Shown one piece after another: positions 1 through 6,370 of a stretch of DNA of 35,070 bases. The position numbers were made by a program, and so were the translations under genes. A model generated the notes under the pieces. It was given only the letters and a program-made list of their open reading frames with translations, was not told the origin of the DNA and did not search any database. The stretch is from Rhodocyclales bacterium (GTDB lineage Bacteria > Pseudomonadota > Gammaproteobacteria > Burkholderiales > Rhodocyclaceae): NCBI GenBank assembly GCA_026399475.1, contig JAPLQY010000105.1, positions 1 to 35,070 on the forward strand. The letters run 5' to 3'. The stretch's first letter is position 1. Every line of letters begins with the position of its first letter.

Positions 1-138
1 AGTATTCGTGATCTTTGGATGAAGGCTCACGGCTACGCATGAGGAAAATCGTGTGCGCCCTGTTGATGAACCGCCCGGTGCGGACCCGCATGCCGGGTGG
101 TGTGGGGAGGGCCGGTTAGAAGCCGGCCCTTACCCGAT
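1..138 (+). mobile_element. 3' end of a group II intron (probable group IIC-attC), domains V and VI
   Basis: The left edge carries the catalytic 3' end of a group II intron; its 5' part and reverse transcriptase lie outside the window. Domain V is at about 71-100: outer stem CCCGG/CCGGG, a two-base TG bulge, an inner TGCG/CGCA helix with a four-base loop, and a CGC at 72-74 that fits the CGC catalytic triad of group IIC rather than the usual AGC. Domain VI is the AGGGCCGG/CCGGCCCT hairpin at 108-130, with A132 as a plausible branch point seven bases before the end. The intron should end at GAT (138). The next bases, TGGGC (139-143), fit TRRRY, the remainder of an attC core cut after GT. It runs opposite to the cassette genes, as group IIC-attC introns do. 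The IIC class is inferred from these features. Confidence 0.8.
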
Positions 139-143
139 TGGGC
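139..143 (-). other. Interrupted attC core (R'') of cassette 3
   Basis: TGGGC directly after the intron end is the surviving part of a GTTRRRY-type core (RYYYAAC on the minus strand). It lies 33 bases past the stop of the cassette-3 gene, where an attC should begin. The rest of this attC should be on the other side of the intron, outside the window. Confidence 0.6.
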
Positions 144-176
144 GTCAGTATGGAAGGCACGTCGTCACCAAGGGTG

Positions 177-749
177 CTATCCATAATTGCCAGACCGGCC
201 CGTGGTGGAGATTTTCCACATGTAGCCGCGCTTACAATAAATCTCGTCCAACTGCGGGCCGGGTGTTCCGGCGACACCCTGCAGGTAGTAGACGACCTTG
301 ACCTTGACGCCGGCCACTTCGACGAGGAATACGGCTTTGTCTTTGCCCATATAGCCGGATTCAGGGAGGTAAGCGTACAAGGGATAGGCGGGGTCCAGGC
401 GGCCTTCTCCGAACTTGTTGCCATCGGCCTCGGTCACTTGATGCAGCACGCCGTGTGCGGGTTGTTGTAGCACCGTCACCTTAATGGGGCCGGTATTTCC
501 CACCTTGCGATGCGCGAAGCTCCAGAGGTAGTTGCCTGCGGCCACCCTGGGATCGAGGACATTTTCCAGTGAGTACATATGATTAGGCGCGAGGAAGCAG
601 ACGCCAAGGATGTGAACGCGTTTACTCGTGGTTACGTCGATGGCTCTTGCTTTCGACGACACCGGCGCTGTTGAAGTCTGCGCTGTGACGGTGCTAATGC
701 AGCCCGCTAGGGCCAGCACGGCAACAATAGATCTGATGTGCGGTGTCAT
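177..749 (-). CDS. Cassette-borne secreted or lipoprotein-like hypothetical protein
   Basis: A 190-residue protein I do not recognise. It starts at an ATG (749) only four bases past the GTTGGGC core of the upstream attC, the usual layout of an integron cassette gene. Residues 1-23 form a signal sequence: charged start, hydrophobic stretch, then LAGC with Cys17, which fits a lipobox; cleavage after VTA-Q is the alternative. The mature part has no membrane segment and contains three further cysteines (two within the LGVCFLA and IYCKRGY stretches plus the lipobox Cys). It is therefore predicted to be periplasmic or membrane-anchored. The minus-strand reading frame stays open far upstream through two attC sites, but that upstream part is not credible coding sequence. 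No function can be assigned. Confidence 0.7.
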   Translation of the reverse strand: MTPHIRSIVAVLALAGCISTVTAQTSTAPVSSKARAIDVTTSKRVHILGVCFLAPNHMYSLENVLDPRVAAGNYLWSFAHRKVGNTGPIKVTVLQQPAHGVLHQVTEADGNKFGEGRLDPAYPLYAYLPESGYMGKDKAVFLVEVAGVKVKVVYYLQGVAGTPGPQLDEIYCKRGYMWKISTTGRSGNYG

Positions 750-752
750 GAC

Positions 753-823
753 GCCCAACGTGGAGTTCAGCGGGACTCCGGCAGCATTATCGCCGGAGGC
801 TCCGCTGGAACGCCGGGTTGGGG
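753..823 (-). repeat. attC recombination site (cassette 2/3 junction)
   Basis: Read on the minus strand, the site opens with CCCCAAC (R'', one mismatch to RYYYAAC) and closes with GTTGGGC (R', perfect GTTRRRY). Between them are two nested inverted repeats, CAGCGG/CCGCTG and CTCCGGC/GCCGGAG, with an unpaired loop, so the single strand folds as integron attC sites must. The perfect R' box faces the cassette-3 gene, which starts four bases further on. Length is 71 bases, within the normal attC range. Confidence 0.82.
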
Positions 824-860
824 GTGCCGTACCACCAGCGCCGACTTTTGGAGAAAAGGC

Positions 861-1070
861 ATGAGCACTCACATTTGCAAATGCACACACAGCGGGCGCG
901 AGGAATACCACCTTCGCTACCCCGGCATGACCGAAGCGGAGGCGCAAGAACTGGCCGACAGAATCAACGGCGGATGGCTCCGACCACCAGAGAAGCCGAA
1001 GGGCGGACTGGCCGAAGCGATCAAGATGGCGAGAGGCGGGGATGCACCGATACCGTTCAAGCGATGGTGA
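861..1070 (+). CDS. Hypothetical protein in cassette 2, reversed orientation
   Basis: A 69-residue ORF on the plus strand, opposite to the expected direction of cassette transcription. ATG at 861 is preceded by GGAGA with a seven-base spacer, a good ribosome binding site. The product has a short Cys/His-containing start (CKCTH), an acidic helix-like segment around residues 23-35 and a basic, Pro/Gly-rich end; no membrane segment. I do not recognise the family. The stop at 1068-1070 ends one base before the neighbouring attC core. No equally good minus-strand ORF exists in this 320-base cassette. A reversed cassette gene would need its own promoter, which I cannot identify. Either this is a genuine reversed gene or the cassette is non-coding. 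Confidence 0.5.
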   Translation: MSTHICKCTHSGREEYHLRYPGMTEAEAQELADRINGGWLRPPEKPKGGLAEAIKMARGGDAPIPFKRW

Positions 1071-1071
1071 C

Positions 1072-1158
1072 CCCCAACGTAGAGGTGACCGGCGCTGCGC
1101 GGCTTCATCGCGCAGCGTCCAGCGACCGAAGGGAGCGAGGTCGACCGCCATGTTAGGT
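1072..1158 (-). repeat. attC recombination site (cassette 1/2 junction)
   Basis: On the minus strand the site starts with ACCTAAC (perfect R'') and ends with GTTGGGG (R', last base deviates). The centre contains a nine-base inverted repeat CGCTGCGCG/CGCGCAGCG around a short loop. The TAA stop of the preceding minus-strand gene (1155-1153) lies inside the R'' box, a common arrangement in integron cassettes. Length is 87 bases. Confidence 0.8.
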
Positions 1159-1584
1159 TTGGCTTGCCGCATTGCGAAGATTTTCCAGGCGCTGAGCAAG
1201 CAGAGCCGGACCATTGGCGGGTAGGCAGTAGCGCATAAACCAATCTGGGTTTTCTTCACTGCCACCGTGATAAGCCTTCCAAGCGCGACTGAATCGCCAA
1301 TAGTTGAAAGGGCTAAGGTAACGTTGGAATTCGCGAGCGGCGGCGAGGTGCTTGGGAAAAACTTGAATAAGAGACCCATGCAGTGGATGGCCGCGAAGCC
1401 CACAAAAAACAGCAGGGTCAACGGCAGCACGGAAGGCAATGGCTGCATTTGCAAGGCGAGCGCGGCGCTCTCGCCAGAACGAAAGACGATGAACAGCGAT
1501 GTAGCCAAACAGGGCGACGACAGCACCGATGAGCGCTGCAACTACTGCGGGTTCTATGGCTAGCTCTCCTTCATGCTGGAGCAC
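1153..1584 (-). CDS. Hypothetical membrane-anchored protein, last ORF of cassette 1
   Basis: About 143 residues. Residues 13-31 (AVVAALIGAVVALFGYIAV) form one transmembrane helix near the N-terminus; the rest is a soluble, Arg-rich cytoplasmic domain. The pattern FRAAV, then HLAAAREFQRYL, then FSRAWKAYHG resembles an unnamed proteobacterial family with an N-terminal helix and FRxA/EFRRYL/AWxxY motifs; I recognise the pattern but know no function. The start is uncertain: GTG at 1584 is the longest choice, but a strong GAAGGAGAG lies just downstream, facing an in-frame ATA (AUA), so translation may begin there. The stop is embedded in the attC R'' box, which supports a genuine cassette gene. 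Confidence 0.65.
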   Translation of the reverse strand: MLQHEGELAIEPAVVAALIGAVVALFGYIAVHRLSFWRERRARLANAAIAFRAAVDPAVFCGLRGHPLHGSLIQVFPKHLAAAREFQRYLSPFNYWRFSRAWKAYHGGSEENPDWFMRYCLPANGPALLAQRLENLRNAASQT

Positions 1585-1608
1585 AGTACCAAAGCTTTCT
1601 CTCCATCC

Positions 1609-1926
1609 TTACCGAACGAATTTTCGAAGTACATGGCTTCCCTGCCATCCGTAGTAGACAAAAGCCACATGGAGTACGCATACCACAGGAAAGATGTAGT
1701 CAGCCACAGTTGCAGCGCGAAGTTTGTTCGTAAATGGAATTATTTTTGCGATGACGACGGCAATGGCCAGTGGAATCAAAGTAAGTGGGACAGCAATCAG
1801 GGCAGCAACAAGAAGGGGCGTAAATGTTAGATGGGCGAAAAATGAGATTCCCGTAATTGCAGAGAATTTGTAGATGACGATCTTCGAGAGGTTATCTCGG
1901 CCTTTGGTTTCTTCGCTCGAATCCAT
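1609..1926 (-). CDS. Small integral membrane protein, middle ORF of cassette 1
   Basis: A 105-residue protein of unknown family. After a charged start (residues 1-15) it has a hydrophobic stretch at about 18-64, enough for two transmembrane helices separated by a short loop, and a third at about 76-95 (VADYIFPVVCVLHVAFVYYG), ending in a basic tail. ATG at 1926 follows GGAAAATC, a modest ribosome binding site. It lies 57 bases after the short ORF at 1984 and 24 bases before the next start. No attC can be seen on either side, so it shares a cassette with its neighbours. It is probably an inner-membrane protein. Confidence 0.6.
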   Translation of the reverse strand: MDSSEETKGRDNLSKIVIYKFSAITGISFFAHLTFTPLLVAALIAVPLTLIPLAIAVVIAKIIPFTNKLRAATVADYIFPVVCVLHVAFVYYGWQGSHVLRKFVR

Positions 1927-1983
1927 GATTTTCCAATCTGAGTTTAGAGTCTGTTGACGATCCCTGACGCAGTATGGCTAAGG

Positions 1984-2091
1984 TCAGCGGAACACGTAGA
2001 TGACAAGTTTCACGATCCATGGGACTACGAAGAACACAGTCAACAAGACCGTAAGAATAGCGATAGTCGTATTTTCGTGACGCGTGTTCAC
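1984..2091 (-). CDS. Predicted 35-residue single-helix peptide, first ORF of cassette 1
   Basis: A GTG-started ORF of 35 codons beginning seven bases past the putative attI core, where the first cassette gene of an array should start. Residues 9-33 are a continuous hydrophobic helix (IAILTVLLTVFFVVPWIVKLVIYVF), so the product would be a one-pass membrane peptide. No strong ribosome binding site is present, and such a short ORF could be chance. I do not recognise it. Confidence 0.35.
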   Translation of the reverse strand: MNTRHENTTIAILTVLLTVFFVVPWIVKLVIYVFR

Positions 2092-2097
2092 CGAGAA

Positions 2098-2104
2098 ACC
2101 TAAC
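2098..2104 (-). other. intI-attI: Putative attI core site
   Basis: ACCTAAC on the plus strand reads GTTAGGT on the minus strand, a perfect GTTRRRY core. It has no inverted partner within 150 bases, unlike attC, and lies 114 bases upstream of the intI start, the normal place for attI. Outer boundaries of attI cannot be set by eye. Confidence 0.6.
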
Positions 2105-2178
2105 GTAATGTCGCCGACGAAACGGCAAGTAAACGGGATATCCGACAGTCGGATAAGCTGGCTCGTGCGCATAAGATG

Positions 2179-2194
2179 CTGTATATTAATACAG
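2179..2194 (+). promoter_or_regulatory. LexA (SOS) box in the intI promoter
   Basis: CTGTATATTAATACAG matches the proteobacterial LexA operator CTGT-N8-ACAG exactly, with an AT-rich spacer. It sits 24 bases before the chosen intI ATG. Integron integrases under LexA control are established in other proteobacteria; the site here implies that recombination is induced by DNA damage. Confidence 0.87.
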
Positions 2195-2217
2195 TAACTT
2201 CTTCGGATGTCGCCATC

Positions 2218-3249
2218 ATGTCGAATAATCCTCCTGAGCTGACTTCCCTGGCGGAGTCGCCCCGCTTGCTGGATCGGGTTCGTGCCCACCTGCGACTCGG
2301 ACATTACGGCCGGCGCACTGAGACTGCATATGTGAGCTGGATTAAACGCTATATTCTGTTTCATGACAAGCGCCACCCGGTCGGCATGGGCAAAACCGAA
2401 GTCGAGGCTTTTCTGACCCATCTGGCGGTGGTGCGCGAGGTCAGTGCATCAACCCAGAACCAGGCCTTGAGCGCGCTGCTTTTTCTCTATAAGGAGGTGC
2501 TGGCGCTCGATCTGCCCTGGCTCGCTGACGTGACGAGGGCGAAGAAGTCGTCGCGGCTGCCGGTGGTATTGAGTCGGGCCGAGGTGCAGCGCTTGCTTGC
2601 CGAAGTGGCGGACCCCGAGTTGGCATTGATCGTGGGCCTGCTCTATGGCGCCGGGTTACGCCTGGGCGAAGCTCTGGAATTGCGAATCAAGGATATCGAT
2701 CTCGCCCGCCGCGAGCTGCGGGTGCGCGATGGCAAGGGAGGCAAGGATCGCGTGACCTTGATTCCCGTCAGGCTGCTTGAACTGCTGCGAGCGCGCCTTG
2801 CCTGTTGCAGGGCGCTGCACGATGGCGAGCTGGCCCTGGGGCGAGGTGCGGTCGATCTGCCCGATGGCGCGGCGCCCGGGCGCTCTAACGCCGCGCGTAC
2901 GTTTGCCTGGCAATATGCGTTTCCGGCGGCGGGCCTTGCGCTCGATCCGCGCACGGGTTCGGTGAGCCGTGGCCATGTCGATGACAGGCGCGTACAACGC
3001 GCGGTCAAGGCTGCGGCGGCGAGAGCGGGAATTGCGAAGCCGGTTTCACCGCATACGCTGCGTCACTCCTTTGCCACGCATCTGGTCGAGGCCGGCTACG
3101 ATATCCGCACGGTACAGGAGTTGCTCGGCCATTCCGACGTTTCCACCACCATGATTTACTGCCACGCCCTCAACAGCGGCGAGCGCACCGTGCTCAGTCC
3201 GCTTGACGGGCTGCTAGACTCGCGCATGATTTCCCGAGGGAGCACATGA
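2218..3249 (+). CDS. intI: Integron integrase (tyrosine recombinase)
   Basis: A 343-residue tyrosine recombinase that recombines attI and attC sites. Residues about 13-105 are the N-terminal core-binding domain; the catalytic domain follows with Arg148 (GAGLRLGEA), His279/Arg282 (HTLRHSF), His305 (LLGHSDV) and nucleophile Tyr314. The extra block at about 225-271 (FAWQYAFPAAG to DDRRVQRAV), ahead of the second Arg box, is the insertion diagnostic of IntI and absent from XerC/XerD. An ATG at 2176 would overlap the LexA box, so ATG 2218 is preferred. The gene points away from the cassette array, the usual integron layout. Its stop overlaps the next start as ATGA. The sequence looks intact; the class is not one of the mobile classes I can name. 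Confidence 0.93.
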   Translation: MSNNPPELTSLAESPRLLDRVRAHLRLGHYGRRTETAYVSWIKRYILFHDKRHPVGMGKTEVEAFLTHLAVVREVSASTQNQALSALLFLYKEVLALDLPWLADVTRAKKSSRLPVVLSRAEVQRLLAEVADPELALIVGLLYGAGLRLGEALELRIKDIDLARRELRVRDGKGGKDRVTLIPVRLLELLRARLACCRALHDGELALGRGAVDLPDGAAPGRSNAARTFAWQYAFPAAGLALDPRTGSVSRGHVDDRRVQRAVKAAAARAGIAKPVSPHTLRHSFATHLVEAGYDIRTVQELLGHSDVSTTMIYCHALNSGERTVLSPLDGLLDSRMISRGST

Positions 3250-4235
3250 CCATGAAATACATCGAGCACGGCGCGGGCGGCGATGCCGACTGCATGACGC
3301 TTGCGGAAGGCCCGACACCGCAGGCAGGCCCCGGCCAGATTCTGATCGAAGTGGTCTGCGCCGGCATCAACCGGCCCGACGTGCTGCAACGTTCGGGCCG
3401 CTACCCGCCGCCGCCGGATGCCTCGCCGGTACTGGGCCTGGAGGTCGCCGGCCGCGTCGCCGCCGTCGGCGCCGGCGTCACGGAATGGACCGTCGGGACT
3501 GGCGTTACGGCGCTGACACCGGGTGGCGGCTATGCCGAGTACTGCGTGGCGGCGGCCAGCCATGCGCTGCCGATCCCGGTCGGGATGGACTTCGCCACGG
3601 CGGCGGCGCTGCCCGAGACCTGGTTTACGGTGTGGGCCAACCTGGTCGACCTGGGCCGCCTGAAGCGCGGCGAGCGCTTGCTGGTGCATGGCGGCTCGAG
3701 CGGCATCGGGCTGGTGGCGATCCAGCTGGCGAAGCACCTCGGCGTCGAGTGCATCGTCACCGTCGGCAACGAAGAGAAGGCAGCCTTCTGCCGCCAGGCC
3801 GGCGCCGCGCATGCGATCAATTACCGCACCGCCGACTTTGCCGACGAAGTGAAGACGCTCACCGGCGGCACCGGCGTAGACGTGATCCTCGACATGGTCG
3901 GCGCGCCTTACCTGCAGCGCAACCTGGCCTCGCTGCGGCGCGACGGACGGCTGGTGTATGTGGCTTTCCTCGAAGGTAGCAAGGGCGAGGCCGACCTGAT
4001 GCCGATCATGCTGAAGCGGTTGACGGTCACCGGCTCGACCATGCGGCCGCGCACGCCAGCCGAGAAGACCGCGATCCGCGATGCGCTGGCCGCCAGCATC
4101 TGGCCGGCGCTGGCACGCGGCGAACTGCTGCCGCACCTGTTCGCCCGCTTCCCGCTGGCGCAGGTGGCCGAGGCGCACCGGCTGATGGAATCGAGCCGGC
4201 ATATTGGCAAGATCGTGCTGGAGGTCGGCAAATGA
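3246..4235 (+). CDS. NAD(P)H:quinone oxidoreductase (PIG3/QOR-type zinc-free MDR)
   Basis: A 329-residue medium-chain dehydrogenase/reductase. The GroES-like domain (about 1-115) carries the AGINRPDVLQRSGRYPPP signature of the PIG3-type quinone oxidoreductases, and the Rossmann domain has HGGSSGIGLVAIQLAK at about 148-163 for NAD(P)H. The cysteines and histidines that bind zinc in alcohol dehydrogenases are lacking. Expected reaction: reduction of quinones or enones by NADPH in the cytoplasm. The start follows GAGGGAGC with a short spacer; ATG at 3252 is an alternative. It overlaps intI upstream and the DsbA-like gene downstream, each as ATGA, so the three are probably translated from one mRNA. 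The function has no evident tie to integron recombination. Confidence 0.88.
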   Translation: MTMKYIEHGAGGDADCMTLAEGPTPQAGPGQILIEVVCAGINRPDVLQRSGRYPPPPDASPVLGLEVAGRVAAVGAGVTEWTVGTGVTALTPGGGYAEYCVAAASHALPIPVGMDFATAAALPETWFTVWANLVDLGRLKRGERLLVHGGSSGIGLVAIQLAKHLGVECIVTVGNEEKAAFCRQAGAAHAINYRTADFADEVKTLTGGTGVDVILDMVGAPYLQRNLASLRRDGRLVYVAFLEGSKGEADLMPIMLKRLTVTGSTMRPRTPAEKTAIRDALAASIWPALARGELLPHLFARFPLAQVAEAHRLMESSRHIGKIVLEVGK

Positions 4236-4888
4236 AAATGACCGTGGATGTGGTGTCGGACGTGGTCTGCCCGTGGTGCTTCATCGGCAAGCGCAACCTC
4301 GATGCGGCGCTGCAGGCGTGGCGCGCCGAGCAGCCCGGGTGCGAAGTGACCGTGCAGTGGCGGCCCTTCTTCCTCAACCCGGACACGCCGGAGTCCGGCG
4401 AGCCCTACCGGCCATTTCTGGAGAAGAAATTCGGCGGTCCGAAACAGTTGGAGGAACTCTGGCAGCGCGTAAGCGAGGCAGGCCGCAGGGCAGGCATCGA
4501 GTTTGCCTTCGAGAAGATCGAGCTGCGCGCCAATACGCTGAACGCGCACCGGCTGATTCATTACGCGCAGACAGTCGGCGTTGACCCTGCGGTGACTGCG
4601 GCTCTGGTGGAGGCGCTGTTCGCCGCGCAGTTCCTTGAAGGGCGGCACGTTGGCGACCGCGCGGTGCTCTCGGCGGTGGCCGGCGAGTGCGGCATGGACG
4701 CGGTGGCGGTACGGCGCTACCTGGACAGCGACGAGGATGCCGAGGCGGTGCGTAGCGGCGCCGACCAGGCGCGGCGCCGGGGCGTCAACGGCGTGCCCTT
4801 CTTCATTTTCAACGACACGCTGGCCGCTTCCGGCGCGCAGCCGCCGGAGGCCCTGCTCAAGGTGATGCGCGACGCCTCGGCGGCGTGA
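4232..4888 (+). CDS. DsbA-family oxidoreductase, FrnE-like
   Basis: A 218-residue thioredoxin-fold protein of the FrnE/2-hydroxychromene isomerase-like branch of the DsbA family. The redox motif CPWC is at residues 13-16 straight after the first strand, followed by the family signature FIGKRNLD; the cis-proline loop is GVNGVPFFIF near residue 190. There is no signal peptide, so it acts in the cytoplasm, as FrnE proteins do, probably as a thiol-disulfide oxidoreductase in stress defence. Its start lies in an ATGA overlap with the quinone oxidoreductase. Its stop abuts the stop of the opposing glutathione transferase (TGATCA), leaving no room for a terminator between them. Confidence 0.88.
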   Translation: MKMTVDVVSDVVCPWCFIGKRNLDAALQAWRAEQPGCEVTVQWRPFFLNPDTPESGEPYRPFLEKKFGGPKQLEELWQRVSEAGRRAGIEFAFEKIELRANTLNAHRLIHYAQTVGVDPAVTAALVEALFAAQFLEGRHVGDRAVLSAVAGECGMDAVAVRRYLDSDEDAEAVRSGADQARRRGVNGVPFFIFNDTLAASGAQPPEALLKVMRDASAA

Positions 4889-5500
4889 TCAGGCCGGCTT
4901 GATCAGGCCTTCTTCCGTCATTGCCTGCTGCACGCCGGGCCGCGCCTTGACCCGCGCGATATAGGCCGACAGCACGGCGTTCTCCTTGAGGTCGATGCCG
5001 ACCAGGCGGCACCAGCCGAGGATGGTGAACAGGTAGGCGTCGGCGACGCAGAAATCGCCCATCAGGTAATCGCTGGCGGCCAGCCGCTTTTCCATCGGTT
5101 CGAGGCGGCGCACGACCTGGCCGCGCATGAAGGTCTTCCAGTCCTCGGGCGCGGCCGGGTTGAACAGCGGGCTGAAGGACTTGTGCAGTTCGGTGGAGAT
5201 GTAGTTGAGCAGCTCCTGCAGGCGCACGCGCTCGAAGCTGCCGGCGGGCGGCGCGAGCTTCTTGGCGGGCGCCAGGTCGGCAAGGTACTGCACGATCGCC
5301 GGACCTTCGCTCAGCATCTCGCCGTTGTCGAGCACCAGCGCCGGCACGTAGCCGGTGGGGTTGATGGCGAAGTAGTCGGCACCGGTTTCGGTCTTCTTGA
5401 CTTTCAGGTCGACCTTTTCGAGGCTGTAGGCGAGGCCGGCTTCGGCCAGCACGATGTGCGGCGAGAGGGAGCAGGCGCCGGGGCTGTAGTAGAGCTTCAT
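4889..5500 (-). CDS. gst: Beta-class glutathione S-transferase
   Basis: A 203-residue protein with N-terminal thioredoxin-like domain (about 1-78) and C-terminal all-helical domain (about 88-200). The start MKLYYSPGACSLSPHIVL carries Cys10, the mixed-disulfide cysteine of bacterial beta-class enzymes, and NPTGYVPAL/EGPAIVQYL form the glutathione site. It should conjugate or reduce electrophiles and peroxides with glutathione in the cytoplasm. The ATG at 5500 was chosen over the longer frame to 5560 because it matches the family start and has AGGAG nine bases upstream. It is a single gene, convergent with the FrnE-like gene. Confidence 0.9.
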   Translation of the reverse strand: MKLYYSPGACSLSPHIVLAEAGLAYSLEKVDLKVKKTETGADYFAINPTGYVPALVLDNGEMLSEGPAIVQYLADLAPAKKLAPPAGSFERVRLQELLNYISTELHKSFSPLFNPAAPEDWKTFMRGQVVRRLEPMEKRLAASDYLMGDFCVADAYLFTILGWCRLVGIDLKENAVLSAYIARVKARPGVQQAMTEEGLIKPA

Positions 5501-5683
5501 TGTGGTTTTCTCCTGTGGGTTGGGGTGCGACTTAACGTGAAACACCATGTTCGAAGTCACCGGTAATGGACGCGTGCAGCGCGCCGACTGGCAACCCCCC
5601 GCGAGGGGGGCGAAGGGGGGCGGGTGACCAATTCGCTTTTCGCGTGTTTCATCTTCGGTGGGTGGAGCTTGATGCCCTGAGCG
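5501..5683. other. Intergenic region between GST and the NarL-type regulator
   Basis: No convincing gene. It holds the GST leader and a GC-only hairpin CCCCCC-GCGA-GGGGGG at 5595-5610 with no T-run. The hairpin lies downstream of the response regulator and might slow or end its transcript, but is not a standard intrinsic terminator. Confidence 0.5.
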
Positions 5684-6370
5684 TCATGAAGTGCGCCGGC
5701 CCTGCCCGGCGGCCTTTTGCTCGACGGCAAATACGGCGGCCTCGACGCGGGACGTGAGGTTGAGCTTGGCCAGGATGTGCTTGACGTGGAGCTTGACGGT
5801 GTCATGACTGATGTCGAGCACACGGGCAATGGCCTTGTTCGACAGGCCTTGCGACAACTGCTGGAGGATCTCGCGTTCGCGGGCCGTCAGCAGTTTCATG
5901 GTATCGGCCTTGGTCGCGGCGGCATTGCCGCCCTGCAGCAGGTTGACCAGCTTGAGCGTCATTGCCGGGGCCACCACGGTTTCGCCGCGCACCGCGCGCT
6001 GCACCGCATCGACCACGTCTTCCGGTTCCATGTCCTTCAGCAGGTAGCCCTTGGCGCCGGCCTGCAGGGCGGCGGCGAGGTCTTCCTCGGCGTCGCTGAC
6101 GGTGAGGACCAGCACCGGGCCGTTCCAGCCGTCCGCCACCAGTTGGCGCAGCAGGCTGAGACCGCCGTTGGGCGGCATGTTGAGGTCGGTGATGATGACA
6201 TCGGGCCGCGCCTCGGCCAACTGGCGACAGGCATCGTCGGCGTTGCCGGCGATCCCGGCGACCTTGATCGTGCCGCGCTGCTCGAGCAGTTCGGCGAGCC
6301 CCTTGCGAAACAGGGTGTGGTCGTCCACCAGGAGGACGCGGATCGGTTCGATGCTGGCCGGCATGTTCAT
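5684..6370 (-). CDS. NarL/FixJ-family response regulator
   Basis: A 228-residue two-component regulator. The receiver domain (about 9-125) has the acidic pair at VDDH (16-17), phospho-acceptor Asp62 (IITDLNMPP) and Lys in GYLLKDM. The C-terminal LuxR-type HTH (about 160-222), LTAREREILQQLSQGLSNK to TVKLHVKH and SRVEAAVFA, is very close to E. coli NarL. It binds DNA after phosphorylation by the kinase encoded just upstream; the genes overlap as ATGA. The targets are unknown. NarL likeness suggests control of anaerobic or nitrogen-oxide respiration, and the fumarate reductase operon in this window is one candidate, but no binding sites were established. Confidence 0.92.
   Translation of the reverse strand: MNMPASIEPIRVLLVDDHTLFRKGLAELLEQRGTIKVAGIAGNADDACRQLAEARPDVIITDLNMPPNGGLSLLRQLVADGWNGPVLVLTVSDAEEDLAAALQAGAKGYLLKDMEPEDVVDAVQRAVRGETVVAPAMTLKLVNLLQGGNAAATKADTMKLLTAREREILQQLSQGLSNKAIARVLDISHDTVKLHVKHILAKLNLTSRVEAAVFAVEQKAAGQGRRTS

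Noticed and set aside
108..130. GGGCCGG hairpin as a terminator
   Set aside because: No T-run, and position and neighbours identify it as intron domain VI.
177..1541. A 454-codon minus-strand ORF spanning both attC sites
   Set aside because: Only the last 190 codons are credible. The upstream part crosses two attC hairpins and is out of frame with the better ORF at 1153-1584.
2176..2217. ATG 2176 as the intI start
   Set aside because: It would lie at the edge of the LexA box and transcription would have to begin upstream of its own operator; ATG 2218 gives the usual IntI length.
5595..5610. Hairpin CCCCCC-GCGA-GGGGGG as an intrinsic terminator
   Set aside because: No T-run follows on either strand.
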